Part shown: in pieces, positions 23,701-36,396 of the stretch
How positions within the stretch are numbered: the stretch's first letter is position 1
How the letters are laid out: each line of letters opens with the position of its first letter
Source: Anagrus nilaparvatae
Taxonomy: Eukaryota > Arthropoda > Insecta > Hymenoptera > Mymaridae
Assembly: GCA_022575985.1 (NCBI GenBank)
Contig: JAKSXM010000156.1
Span: 2,108,001-2,172,000 of the forward strand
DNA: 64,000 bases
Reading direction: 5' to 3'
The notes under the pieces: generated by a model
Seen by the model: the letters and a program-made list of their open reading frames with translations, nothing else
What the model was told of the DNA's origin: nothing
The model's database searches: none
Made by a program: the position numbers and the translations under genes

Positions 23701-24950
23701 TAAAATTAATTACTAATTTTTTAAAGTTATTTTCCATATCACAATCCTTACATTTTTGCTAATTAAATATTACTATTTATAATAATGACGTCTAAGGTAT
23801 AGTTTTACCAATTTTATTCTGAATGTAAATTCCATCTTTTCTTTGTAGATTGCGATAAGACATTGTTGATAAAAAGTGTGAGTGAAGTTTCAATTTACAT
23901 ACAGTTAAACGTCATAATTATAAAAAATACTTTTTAAAATACTATTTTAAAGAATCTGTAATTTGATACAAGATGGAAAAGTATTAAAAAATACTATTTT
24001 ACGTACTTTAAAATGAATTGCAAAAATTATTACTCGTAAAGAATAAAAAATTATATAAAAAAATAAATGAGGAATATCTTATATATTTTTTTTGTTAATA
24101 ATATTTTCTATTTTAATGCTTAATCATGTATTCATAAAAAGTAGAAATTTACAATATTATATTAAATTTCTTGTCTCATTTTTTATTGCGAGAAAAGAAA
24201 ATATGCTAAACGTAAAGTCTTTTCAGTATAATTGTCAGTTAACAGTCTGATATCTTTGTTAAATTAAAATTGTATCAAAGAATGAGATAGAAAGAAAGAG
24301 AAAAGTTTAAAAAAAAAGAAGAAAATAGAAAGATAGATAATTTAAAGAACACCAGTTTTGAAGTTTCAATTAGCTACTTGAAATGATGCTAGTACTGAAT
24401 AAGAAAGTACCTTTTTTACTTTAGTTTATGAATATTTTATAAGAAAACAAAAACTTTAATGATGTATAAAATGTACAATTTAATTCCTTTAGTTATATTC
24501 TTTATATATATTAAATTCCTTCTTGTTCTTATTTTATTTATTTAATGAAATTTATTCAATTTTTATGTAATATGAATTTGTATTATTAAAATTTTAATTA
24601 ATTTTTTATTTGCTAAAATAAAAAAATATTCAACAAATTATTTTTATTTAAATTTTTTATGTACCAAATTTTATAAGGCTCCTTCTTTTATAATATTTAT
24701 CGAATGTAATAGAGATCTTTTTTAATGATTATTCGCTTTTTCAACCGTTTTTTGTATGTTCATTACAGATATTTCAGTATTATAAGCAATTCTTCATATT
24801 ACAAAGAAAATAATGTCTAAAAAATAATTATTCCTTATGATACTGAAATTTTCATTATTACAAAGCCCGAAGTACGGGCTTTGATAGTAGTAAATCATAT
24901 CATAGAAATTAAAAAACTTATAACTAGTTTGTGTTTTCACACAATCAACG
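20771..24950. other. 4.2 kb AT-rich, no gene assigned
   Basis: Long A/T runs and no repeat structure that I could define. The least AT-rich part, 22790-23240, has overlapping open stretches: a minus-strand frame of about 55 codons ending near 22815 that is strongly hydrophobic (FLILSFVLSSLFL), and plus-strand frames with scattered stops. I cannot tell whether either is a relic. Confidence 0.4.
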
Positions 24951-24954
24951 ATCA

Positions 24955-25575
24955 TGGAACATGTTCACTTATAACAGTTTTAACGTATACTCCGTAATTA
25001 TTATACGTCTTAGAACCAAAATTATAATTAATTCCGAAATATAAATAATCCTAAGTCCATAAACCTAAAGTATTCTAAGTTCATATTCTTATCAGGACCT
25101 GATGATGCCCTGGATTCTGCTTAAAATTATTCCAATTCCCTAAATCGATTATATTTTCAGTCCATTTGACCCCCTCCCTAAAAACGTCACTTTTTCAGCC
25201 CCCGGACCTTTTCAAATACCTCTACCAATAAACATGTTCCATGTTAAAAGGAGTGTCTATACTTTATTATCCTGCCTAGACGGGAGAGCTTTTAACAATA
25301 GAAATCCCTCCTCCTATTTTAAAAACAGAAGAGCCTTCATGTACTCTACAACCAAGTGTCAATTTTCGGAACTCCGCAGCATTTTCGAGACCAGTTCCTT
25401 CAGGCTCCTCTTCTTCTTAGTATGAGGTTCTCTAAGCTCATATTCTCCTAAGTTCCTAAATCGAATTTAAGTGAGTCCCATTTAACTACTCTCCTCATTT
25501 ATGACCACTTATCCCCCTTCCCACTTTCAAATATCAGGCCTCGTGGGGTACTTCCTTGTGAACATGTTCCATATT
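24955..25575 (-). repeat. ACATGGAACATGT-family element with paired ends
   Basis: Starts CATGGAACATGTTCAC near 24954 and ends GTGAACATGTTCCAT near 25573, i.e. inverted ends. Inside are reverse-orientation units of about 22 bp of the type AATTATTCTAAGTCCCTAAA, G/C-rich blocks CCCCCTCCCTAAAAACGTC, and a second internal ACATGTTCCATGTT at 25234. The central part from 25240 to 25430 resembles 53760-53960 and is shared between copies. Confidence 0.72.
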
Positions 25576-25702
25576 AATATGAAGTAATACACTTTATCTT
25601 GAGTATTTTACCTTTTATTGATTACTGGTAATTGATATTCATAACAGAAATCATTGTACAAATTTGAGCAGAACTAAAATTAACTAAAATTTAAAATAAA
25701 AT

Positions 25703-26743
25703 TTTTTTATCAGTGGCTTGGATTATAAAAATGGATAAGGAATATTAATTAAATTATCCATTACTCCTGTAGGAAAAATCGTACCCAGAACAAATCTTGG
25801 ATGACTTCTTTTCCTTATTTATTTAAATGACATAGGAACAAAAATTGTATATTCCAAAAGGCTTTTATATGCCGATGATTTACAAATTTATATTCAGATT
25901 CCTTATAAGGATTTTGATCTTGGAATCTCATTATTACAAAATGATATTAAGGAAATTGAAGCTTGGTCCACCTCAAACAATTTTGTTATTAACAAAGAGA
26001 AAACTAAAGTAATTCTTTTTGGAAAAAATGTTGATGATTTCTACAATTCAAATAACTCTTTCTACTTTGGTGGGGAAAACATAAAACTTTCTAAAACTGT
26101 AAATAACCTTGGCATATTTTTCGATTCTGACATGAAATGGAATTCACATATAAATTTTGTTGTAAAATCGGTAAACTTCTCTCTTTACAGACTAAGATAT
26201 TTTAAAAATTTAGTTATGAAAAACCTTCGGAAGCAATTAGTTACTGCTCTTATATTTCCTTTACTCGATTATTTTATGTTTCCAATAGGCAACCTGCCCG
26301 AATATCAATACGCCAGGTTACAAAAACTTCAAAATGCGGCGGTTCGTTATGTCTGTGATATAAAATATCCCCTTAGAACATCTCCGGCTAGGATAACTTT
26401 AGGTTGGTTGAAAGTTAAGCTAAGGGCAAAATATCTTTGTGCCTCTTATATTTATAACATTTTACAAAATTCTAAACCTGAGTATTTGAAATCAAAAATA
26501 AATATATATAAGCCAGCCCGTGAGTTGCGTTCCAAAAACAGACCACATCTGACAGTAGAACTTACAAGAAACCCTTTTTATAGCAATTCTTCCCTTGTAT
26601 ACATGCTTGCTTTTTGGAATTCTATTCCTGAAAATATTCGATTCTCGTCTTCCATTAACACTTTCAAAGCTAATCTTCACAAATATCTTTTAGAGATTGA
26701 TTCACGAGAATCGGGTATCTCATCTCTCACTCCTCACCTTTAA
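25703..26743 (+). pseudogene. 5'-truncated non-LTR reverse transcriptase
   Basis: One frame runs from about 25703 to TAA at 26741-26743, with in-frame stops at about 25736 and at 25802-25804, the latter replacing the residue after TNLG in the conserved TNLGPLLF block. After that it is open for 312 codons: LLFLIYLNDIG, then LLYADDLQIYIQ (catalytic YADD at 25868-25879), then the thumb and C-terminal region with NNLGIFFDSDMKWNSHI, KLQNAAVRYVCDI and FWNSIPENI. It lacks the endonuclease and the first RT catalytic Asp, so it cannot be active. It is a different family from the copy at 16446, with the same jockey-like C-terminal layout. Confidence 0.9.
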
Positions 26744-27011
26744 CCCCTGTAATTTTCCTGCAAACTGTTTCCTCTTTTTACTTTAATAGTAGTTCAATAA
26801 AATCAAATATAATTAAACAAAATTTTTTTTCTTTTATTTTAAATTTTTATTTACAAATTTATATTATTATGTTTATTGTTAAACTTTATTTTTCATTTTT
26901 ATTTAATTTAACTTACTGTGCAATGCAATTAATGTAATTTTTAATGTAATTTATAAATTTTGTATAACATTTATACAATAAATAAACTAATAAAAAAAAA
27001 AAAAAAAAAAA
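26744..27011 (+). mobile_element. 3' UTR and poly(A) tail of second non-LTR copy
   Basis: AT-rich trailer ending CAATAAATAAACTAATA followed by a run of about 20 A (26992-27011). The intact tail marks a retrotransposition 3' end. The flanking target duplication could not be identified because the 5' junction is uncertain. Confidence 0.8.
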
Positions 27012-28689
27012 TGAGTTAAAATTCCCTAAAGTTTAGAAATTATATGCTGGAGGCTATATTTGCACCTTAAGGTTCCAATTTACACATACGGAGTATATTC
27101 TTACCTTACAGAGATAAAATTTTGGAACATGATTTCACTCTAGCTATATGGCCAGAAAGTTCTTAACTCGATAGTCTATTTGAACTGTCTGGGATCAATT
27201 TTATATTACAAAAATTAATTTTTACGCCCAGAAATCTACCCTTATAAAATTGATTTCTAGATGATAAACACGAGGATAATTTCGACAAAAAATATTTTTC
27301 GACCAATTCGCAGATTTAACCATGAAAACGTATAAGCCCGTTACGATAGTAAATTAACTCATATATTAACAAAATTTTCTGCTTAAATATTTTTTGCAGA
27401 CACATACCATTTATTTAAGAAAAAAAATTTTCATTATATATTTCACACTATTACATTTTTATAGTTAAGATAATTCTTTACATGACTTAAATATGAAATT
27501 ATAAATCTTATAAAAAAAATTTATTAAAAAAGATAAAATGTCTTTTATATTATATTATATATTTTTTTAAACCCAGCTTTTTTCTATTTTAGTCTATGAC
27601 ATAATTTTTTTTGTCTACTCTTTATTAAAAAAAATGAAAAATATTAAACAATTTTTTTTTCAAATTTTATTTATTAAAAAATTTTAACAGAAAATATTTC
27701 AACTTAAAGAAAAAAATGTACATAAAATTGTACTTAATTTTAATGATTAATAAATTTTATAAGGCGTGTAATATATTTTTTTTTTATTAAAAAATTTTTA
27801 TAATCTATTATATTTAAACACTAAAGATGGTGCTATTTTATTATATTTTTTTTAAATAAATCAGAGACAATATAAAAGGAATTAGTTATTTGAAATTGAC
27901 GGAAACATATGTAATTTTTCTCATTGGCCTTTGAATTTTAAGTAAGGCAAAGTACCCATTTTAGTAAACGCAGGATACTAAGTTAAAAATAAAGAATCAA
28001 AAAAATAAAATTAAAAATAGAAAACCAGAGAATTTTTCAAATTTTATTATCTTAAAAGTTGTTAATTATCAAAACAAATATAACAAGAACATTCACGTGT
28101 TAATCCATTGATTTTTTAAAAAGTTTTATGAGTACTATGTGGTTTTTAAAAAACGGTAACTTTGAATGCTAATACCTGTGAAACTACAGATTCGAAATAA
28201 AAAAATAATAGCGGATATTAAAATCGTCTTCATTTGATACAGAATAATTGTGCCAAATAGTAAGGGTTTTCATAGAGCAGTTTTGGATTTAGCATTTTAT
28301 AGTATTATTTTGAAACTTATATTTTCAAGTATTTTTGTATAAAAATTGATAGCTGAAAATCGCTAAATCCGAAACTTCTCGATGAAATCCACTGTCTTTT
28401 GGTTGGTCACATTTCTTATCTAAGGACCATCTTTTAAATGTCGTACTCTGTTTTTTTTTATCAATGCTATACCTTTGCCATAACACTCAATAAAGAATAT
28501 AAGCATTTCCACCATAAAATACGTTTTAATAGCAGTAATAAGTTTTTGGAAACTTGAAGCTTTAAAAAAATTTTTGAGGCCTATAAGACTCATTTTTATG
28601 AAATATTAGAATTTTTTGTAAATTTAAACATATTTAAAAATTGGGCAGTTAGGGCCTTTTTAAGTTCTCTTAAAAAAGTTTATAGAATG
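27012..28689. other. AT-rich stretch, minor dispersed repeat only
   Basis: No coding frame supported. Around 28548-28640 a block with GGAAACTTGAAGCTTTAAAA and GGCCTATAA resembles 12467-12560 and, reversed, 44225-44330, so it is a low-copy dispersed repeat. Confidence 0.4.
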
Positions 28690-28925
28690 CTACACGATTT
28701 AAAAACGATGTCACGGGGTTCCTGGATCATAGTAAAGACCATTACAAGAAAAAAACCTGAAAAATAGAACTTCAACGAGGCCGAGATAAGGCAAAGTTTG
28801 AAATAAATCACCGAGACCGAGGAGAGGCGAAAGATGGCTCTCGCCTCGCATCGGCCGAGCTTGAAAAATCATTGTTTCGGCCTCGTCTCGGTCTCGTCCG
28901 AGTCCCTCACCCAAGATTTGATAAA
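28690..28925 (-). mobile_element. GC-rich subterminal region of a hAT relic
   Basis: About 160 bp of CGAGGCCGAGA, GAGACCGAGGAGAGGCG and CTCGGTCTCGTCCGAG motifs, on both strands, in otherwise AT-rich DNA. It lies 75 bp beyond the transposase stop described next and is best read as the 3' subterminal repeats of that element. A clear terminal repeat and 8-bp duplication were not found. Confidence 0.55.
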
Positions 28926-28998
28926 ACAATAAAAATTCAAATTAAAATCTAAATTCATGTTTATTTAAATTAAAAATATTTTATAGAAATTATAGTAA

Positions 28999-29139
28999 CT
29001 AATCATTATCGAAGCCACATATTTCAGATACTAAATCCGATTTCACCCAAGAACTTATACATAATAATGCCGTCAGAGCATCATCTTTCAATGATCGTCT
29101 TTTAGGCTGATCAATCAAAGAAGCATTTGAAAACGAACG
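28999..29139 (-). pseudogene. hAT transposase C-terminal relic, second family
   Basis: Minus-strand translation gives RSFSNASLIDQPKRRSLKDD, then ALTALLCISSW and a stop at 28999-29001. It fits the hAT dimerisation region: (E)RxFS, a basic turn KRRSL, then a hydrophobic LxALLxxxSW helix. The glutamate before RSFS is lost to a stop or shift upstream. The rest of the transposase is not recognisable in 29140-29900, so this is an old, mostly decayed copy. It is clearly different from the relic inside the 17.7-kb element. Confidence 0.75.
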
Positions 29140-30419
29140 TTAATAATCATCTCTTGCTTCCTATCAATAGAGAATCAAAATTTTTTTTAAATAATGACTC
29201 AATATTCTTAAAATGATCAAAAACGTAAAAATAACTGAAAATATATTTATAGATTTTACTCTTGCATTTTAAGTTTCTATAGTTGTTTAATTTAGGTGTT
29301 TATTTTGCTGTGCTCAAAAAACCAATGTTTATTTTTTTTCGTGTACAAAATTTACCGCATCAGACTTTGAAATTATTGAATCAAATATTTTTTGTTAAAG
29401 TGTAGTTCAGTACATTGTGTAAAATCTCTAGGGTCCCTATCTATAGAGAATCCAAATTTTTTGATAAAATTTAAAAATGTATTAGCTGATGTTTTTATTT
29501 TTATAAAACCATTTTATAAATATAGGTGAAACTAGATTAAATTAGTTCTAAAAACTCTTTTAATGTTCAGAGTTTTAATAATCAAATTTTTCATAAAAAT
29601 ATTTGTAACTAAAAATGAATGAAACTAAGATATTTAAAACTTTATGAAAAAAGGCAACAAAAAAAAATAAATACGTTACACAATGCATGAACATATAATT
29701 TTTTATATAAATACTATATATCCTAAAAACTAAAAGAAAATAAACAGTTTTACCATATTTTATAGCTAATATATACCTGAAAAACAGTATTCTTTAAAAA
29801 AGTTTAACAAGAAAATACTTTTTCCTATGGTATACATTATAATGTGCAGATAAATGAAACGACATATATTATCTTCTTTATTTTTTATTATAAACTTAAA
29901 TTAAAAAATTTAATATCGAAATAAATAGTTTAGTATAAGAAAGTTTTATGAATATAATAAATGTGCTTTTAAAAAAAAGAAATATTTCAAATAAATTGGA
30001 TAATAAAAGAGCTTATTTTTTTTAATTATAAATTTATTATTCACACAGTTCACAAATAATACTTTAATTTTAACATTCTTTTAAAAGCTTTGTTATTTTT
30101 AATCATATAATAGGTGTAAAAATAAAAAATGTCTAAAAGTAGATTAACCACTTTGCCTTGAGACTTTAAAACTATACTATGAATTTTCAATAACTTAAAA
30201 GCAACAAAATTTCGGATGACTGGATAGATTCTTATCCAAATTTTTATCAGAATTCAACGTTTTATATATTTTTCTAACACTGAATAAAAATCCTAAGAAA
30301 CTTTGGATCAGTTTTGGATTTCCCTTGAAAATCCCCCTTTTTAAATAAATTTTATAAATTGAAAAATTATGAAATTTTATTGTTTTTGAATTTCTATTTC
30401 ATGTATGGCCTGAAAAATA
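29140..30419. other. AT-rich stretch, probably decayed hAT and spacer
   Basis: May include degraded upstream parts of the hAT relic, but frames are closed everywhere and no motif remains. Confidence 0.35.
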
Positions 30420-31836
30420 CCGTATAGGAGCTGGTTTTCGATCAGAAGTCACTTTCTTATACCTAGCTGTATCTTTATTTATTGAAAAATATTTTTAAAA
30501 ATTAATGGTTGGTGTTAAATATTGTTGCATTTGTTTAGGGAAACCCTATATTTTATTTTGCTAATTAAAAAAATATCAAATTTATTGATGGGTAATTAAT
30601 AATTTACATTTATTACAAGTGTGCATAATAAGGTAATTTCGATAATGCAAATTCAATTTTTGATAATAGTATCATTTTAATCGAATTAATTTTCGATAAT
30701 TTAAAAATTGCTAAAACTAAGTTAAAATCATGCGTATTTTAATAGAATTCTTATAGGTATAACTATACCCATTTCTTAACTCCCTCTTCTTTTTTTTTCT
30801 TCTTTTTTTAATATAAAATACCTATAATAAGAGTAAAATACAGTAAACAACAGATGAACTACACACTTGTATAATCATGTATTTTAAACATTTATTTATT
30901 AAAATTTGATTTTTAATTTTAATTTAACGAAAGATAATAGTTGATATAATGTTTTTAAAACTCAAGGAAACAAAATAGGCGCCTTATGTAAGCAACCCGC
31001 TGTATATGTTCAGTTTGCGCGCGACGAGTGTTATAAACGTACACGCGTTTATTTACGTGTTGAATTATTTGTGATTTAAAAGTAAAAAGTACATTAATTT
31101 TATGAAATAAATGTTAGAATATAATTTTTATACATTTTTAATATTAAAATAAAGATTTTTTCCCAATTTTAAAGTGTTTCTACGTATTTTTTATAAAAAT
31201 CGAAGCGTTTATTGCAAGTTTATGGTGTTAAATCAATGTGATACATAAGTATATAAATACTTAAAATTATGTTTTTATGTGAAAATTTAGTAAATATTTT
31301 ATCAATTGTTGTGAAATATAGTATAAACAATGTAATAGTGACAAATTTAATGTATTATAATTAAAAAAATATCGTTTAAATAAAAAAAATGTGTAATGTT
31401 ATTGAAAATATCGAAAACCTGTTTTATGTAAAAAAGTTAGGAATCGATTATCGATATACCTATTTAAAATAAATTTGCAATTAATAAGTGAATATAACCC
31501 TTTCCCTTCATTTATTAAAGCATCACAACGTAATTAAAAGCATTTTTAGCATTCGGCATAGAGTAGGTATCCCTAAAACTCGATTTCAATAACACTCGAG
31601 ATTTGGTGAAAACGATGAGAAAAATCTCCTAAGGTTGTACAAGAGAACATCTTTCTTATTTTTTTATTAATCTAAATTGTTTTTTAACATCGGTAAGGTA
31701 GAAATTAGTTCTTTAGGGTTTATAGTTTCATAAGAAAATTCGGTTTTAGATAAATGATGCATGCTTTTTAATATAAACGCTAATTTGTGTGTATTTGATC
31801 GAAAACCAATACGATCGAAAACTGGCTCCTATACGG
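30420..31836. mobile_element. 1.4-kb TA-flanked element, copy B (inverted)
   Basis: Reverse-complement copy of 13506-14912. Ends are CCGTATAGGAGCTGGTTTTC and its complement GGCTCCTATACGG, flanked by TA at 30418-30419 and 31837-31838. Length 1,417 bp. Differences from copy A are scattered substitutions and small indels, including variable A/T runs, so both derive from one non-autonomous family. Confidence 0.88.
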
Positions 31837-32211
31837 TAATTATCAACTTTACCAGATGTTAAGATTCTAAGCCCAAATTATTTTGATTCCCGACGTGTTT
31901 CTCTAAACCCGGATTATTTTAAGGTAATGTGGTAATTCAGAAATTTTTCGCTTTTCAAAAATTTTTTTTTTTATTTTCTGAAAGTATAACTATTTCAAAA
32001 TATGGAAAAAAAATTTTAGAAAAATCGGAGCATTATAAGTACTATTTTTAAGCCTACTTTCAATAATTATTGTTAAGTCTTTTATGTGAAAAAATAACTT
32101 TAAACGAGTTTATCTCAAAACCATTTTTTTGTAACTTACTGACACGATTTCTCGGAATTCCGTTGACCGATTTTCTTAAAAAATTAACTGCATGTTTAAA
32201 ATATGTATATT

Positions 32212-32312
32212 TATAATGTGAACTAGGATCTAGCGAAAATTTTTAATTTTACTATATTTTTTATATGAAAAACTTTAAAAAAAAGCGTTTTAGATTCTAG
32301 TTCACATTATAA
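32212..32312. repeat. Short inverted repeat
   Basis: Arms TATAATGTGAACTAGGATCT and AGATTCTAGTTCACATTATA around a loop of about 60 bp. Could be the core of a small MITE. Confidence 0.65.
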
Positions 32313-32639
32313 CTTAACTCATAAATTTTAAGAATTTTATTTTTTTTTGTGTTTCCGACCATTCAGTCCGGAAAAATCACGTCAGTAATCAGCACACTTT
32401 TTTTTTACAAATAAACTTTAACACCTGTTATCAACCCTTTATAATTTAAATTGTTAATAAAATTAATTTTTTTTATAAACTATAAATATGTATTATTTAG
32501 CCCTAAAAAAATTGGTTTAATATATTCAATAGTTTGTCTACAAAAAAATCACAAAAAACTGCTTTTTTTCGAACGTCTGAACTACCACATTACCTTAAGT
32601 CTTCAGATTAAAATTATCGTAATTAATGGTCGTAATTAA

Positions 32640-32745
32640 ATCTTATTTGGCCTCCTGCCACTAAAATCGTACACATTTGACCCCCATCTTCTTGATTTTC
32701 AGATTCCCAGGGTAACCCTCCCTATAAACATGCTCCCCGTTAGAA
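32640..32745 (-). repeat. ACATGGAACATGT-family fragment
   Basis: Reverse-orientation fragment: TTTGACCCCCATCTTCTTGA, CCCAGGGTAACCCTCCCTAT, AACATGCTCCCCGTTA. Followed by sequence resembling the interior of the 25-kb copy. Confidence 0.7.
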
Positions 32746-33884
32746 TGAGGAGTTTTGTAAAATTTTCCCAGGAATCAGTAATAGAAAAAGGAGTCCTAGA
32801 AATTCTGGCAATAATCTTCCAAGATCCCAAAAACTCTGTTGCTTTTATGATATTTTTTTTACCAGGGTACTTCAAAAATATTTTTGGAAAATTATAAAAA
32901 AATTTTTTGAATTTCATTGGAAACACGTTAATATAAATTCCAAGGTCATCCAAAACAATTATTTTCTTTCTGCTTTGAAATAATTTATTTTAAAAAATAA
33001 TATCTAGCTACAAAAATACTCAATAATTTAATTTAACAAACTTAGGCGAAAAAGAATTTAATTTAGAAAAAAAATAATACAACAAAATAAGCTATGGAGT
33101 TCAAAAACTTTATTAAAAGTTACGAATAATAGATTATTTCATAAACTTGAAGATATAATATTGAAATTGAATGAATTTTTTTTTTTATTCTTAACAAAAG
33201 AAAAATTTTATGTTTACGTAGGTAACTTTTTTTATATGTGTATGAATTTCAACATACACATATAATACTTCATAGTATAAGCTCAATATTTTAAAGTTTT
33301 GTGCATTTATAAAGAATAATAATATACGAAAATAGTCACGCTTTTTTAACTTTTTTCTTTTATACATACGGATCCCATACATAATATTACCTTAACTTAT
33401 AGAAAAAGTCTTTTGGTCTTATACTCTTAACACATACATAGAAGTATGTAGGCAAATACACAGAATGTAAATTTAATATTAAAAGTTTGTACGCATGATA
33501 TTTTAAAGTTTATCCAAAAACTTTAATGCTAAGTGTATTTTTAAGTTTAATATATTGTCTTTTGGTTTTGACTTTTGATGATATCAAACTCCGCTTATCT
33601 ACTTTCTGATTTATATTCTAAGCTAATATTATATAGGTACACAAATAAGCAAACACAAATAGAATATTTATACAATCGTACACTTTACCGTGGTTAATTT
33701 ATTATTACACTAAATATTAATCAATCACATGTGCAATATTGTACGAAATAATTTGAATATACATGGAGTAATCCAGATAATTTTAAATGAGAAGATGTTT
33801 CTTTAAATTTATGTAATCAAACAGTTTTAAACATGAGATTATAATTTTAAGGAGAGTTCGTATTAATTTTTCTAAAATTCGGAT
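32746..33884. other. AT-rich stretch, nothing assigned
   Basis: No coding frame, RNA gene or ordered repeat seen beyond short A/T runs. Confidence 0.4.
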
Positions 33885-36296
33885 TTAAGGTTGAATCAGG
33901 TGGATAGAAATAGCATTTTTTAAGTAAAAATTTCTGGAGATCAAAACTTCTGGAATGTTTAATTAGTCTGAGTGAAGCATGCGTTAGCATGCTTTACTCA
34001 AGTTATATCCCCGCAGGAAAATGATCTAAGGTGAGTTAGTTTGCGCTTTATTGATTTTATGAATATATATAAAACTTAGACCATAATATTCAAAATTTCA
34101 TCAGGATCTTCACTATTATTTTATTTTTTAATTACCTTTTTTTTTAACAAAGTTATCCCAATTTTACGGACGCGCGTCAATTTTTATATTATTTCTATAC
34201 TATAAAAATGTTAATATTATGCATGTGTTTATTTTTTCGTTATTAAAATTTAAATTGATATTTTTTTGTAAATTTAGCGACCCCTAGTAGGTTTTTTGGG
34301 TCACTGAACACAAATATGATATCGGGTTTTACCGAAAATGATTCAGTTGCCCACAATAGGCAACTTCAGGTTAATTTTTAGGTATTTTTAAATAGATCTT
34401 TTTTTGTAATTTTAACGACCCCTATAAGATTTTTTGGGTCGCTGAACACGAATATGATATCGGGTTTTAACGAAAATGATTTAGTTGCCCACAATAGGCA
34501 ACTTCAGGTTAATTTTTAGTTATTTTTAAATAGATCTTTTTTTGTAATTTTAACGATCCCTAGTAGGTTTTTTGGGTCACTGAACACGAATATGATATCG
34601 GGTTTTACCGAAAATGATTCAGTTGTCCACAATAGGCAACTTCAGGTTAATTTTTGGGTATTTTTAAATAGATCTTTTTTGTAATATTAGCGACCACTAG
34701 TAGGTTTTTTGGGTCACTGAACACGAATATGATATCGGGTTTTAACGAAAATGATTTAGTTGCCCATAATAGGCAACTTCAGGTTAATTTTTAGTTATTT
34801 TTAAATAGATCTTTTTTTTGTAATTTTAACGACCCCTAGTAGGTTTTTTGGGTCACTGAACACAAATATGATATCGGGTTTTAACGAAAATGATTTAGTT
34901 GCCCACAATAGGCAACTTCAGGTTAATTTTTGGGTATTTTTAAATAGATCTTTTTTTGTAATTTTAACGACCCCTAGTAGGTTTTTTAGGTCACTGAACA
35001 CGAATATGTTATCGGGTTTTAACGAAAATGATTTAGTTGCCCCTAATAGGCAACTTCAGGTTAATCTTTGGGTATTTTTAAATAAATCTTTTTTTTGTAA
35101 TTTGAACGACCCCTAGTAGGTTTTTTGGGTCACTGAACACAAATATGATATCGGGTTTTACCGAAAATGATTCAGTTGCCCACAATAGGCAACTTCAGGT
35201 TAATTTTTGGGTATTTTTAAATAGATCTTTTTTGTAATATTAACGACCACTAGTAGGTTTTTTGGGTCACTGAACACGAATATGATATCGGGTTTTACCG
35301 AAAATGATTCAGTTGCCTACAATAGGCAACTTCAGGTTAATCTTTGGGTATTTTTAAATAGATCTTTTTTTTTGTAATTTTAACGACCCCTAGTAGGTTT
35401 TTTGGGTCACTGAACACGAATATGATATCGGGTTTTACCGAAAATGATTCAGTTGCCTACAATAGGCAACTTCAGGTTAATCTTTGGGTATTTTTAAATA
35501 GATCTTTTTTTTTGTAATTTTAACGACCCCTAGTAGGTTTTTTGGGTCACTGAACACGAATATGATATCGGGTTTTACCGAAAATGATTCAGTTGCCTAC
35601 AATAGGCAACTTCAGGTTAATCTTTGGGTATTTTTAAATAGATCTTTTTTTTGTAATTTTAACGACCCCTAGTAGGTTTTTTGGGTCACTGAACACGAAT
35701 ATGATATCGCGTTTTAACGAAAATGATTCAGTTGCCTACAATAGGCAACTTCAGGTTAATTTTTAGGTATTTTTAAATAGATCTTTTTTTGTAATTTTAA
35801 CGACCCCTAGTAGGTTTTCTGGGTCACTGATCACGAATATGATATCGGGTTTTAACGAAAATGATTAAGTTGCCCACAATTGGCAACTTCAGGTTAATTT
35901 TTGGGAATTTTTAAATAGATCTTTTTTTGTAATTTTAACGACCTTTAGTTTTTTGGGTCACTCTTTATCTGTATCTAGTATTTTAAATTATTGTTAGAAA
36001 ATGAAATTTTTTCAGTGAATCGATGCTAAATAATGTCCTAAATATTATATTCACAGATTTTTAAAATTAGAAGCTTTGTAAAAAAGTCTTGATTAATTTA
36101 GTAGCTGAAAAATAAACGAAATTTCAAGCTCTAATGTCTCCGTCTGCTGTCAATAATTTTACAAAATTTTTTGAAAAAAATTCTAAGGGACATATAACTT
36201 GATAAATTCCTACAAGAATTAAAGATTCCAGAAGTTTTGATTTCCAGAAATTTTAAATAAAAAAATGAAATTATTATCCACCTGATTCAACCTTAA
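33885..36296. mobile_element. TTAA-flanked element carrying a 138-bp satellite
   Basis: Begins TTAAGGTTGAATCAGGTGGA at 33885 and ends with the complement TCCACCTGATTCAACCTTAA at 36296. The inverted ends extend about 75 bp with moderate divergence. TTAA on both sides is the target duplication of piggyBac-type elements. Inside lie a hairpin AAGCATGCGTTAGCATGCTT (33976), a 12-unit tandem array and an AT-rich right part. No transposase. The left end is actually closer to the end at 40540 than to this right end, so the boundaries are provisional. Confidence 0.65.
34278..35965 (+). repeat. Tandem array, 12 units of 137-140 bp
   Basis: Unit starts lie at 34278, 34416, 34554, 34691, 34830, 34968, 35107, 35244, 35384, 35524, 35663, 35801 and 35939 (partial). 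Each unit reads CGACCCCTAGTAGG, TTTTTTGGGTCACTGAACAC, GATATCGGGTTTTA, a hairpin AGTTGCC-CACAATA-GGCAACT, then TTAAATAGATC and a T run. Length differences come mainly from the T run. At the modal 138 bp the unit equals 46 codons and several units are open in one frame. Confidence 0.95.
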
Positions 36297-36396
36297 TATT
36301 TTTTAATACGTAAAGAAAAAGTCAAATAAAAATCAAATTTATTCATTTTTAAGTTTTATTAATTATATAAGTTCTTTTTTTTTGTTTTAATTTTAG

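Noticed and set aside
34868..35116. 82-codon frame as a protein gene
   Set aside because: It is two satellite units read in frame; neighbouring units of 137, 139 or 140 bp break it, and no start or splice context exists.
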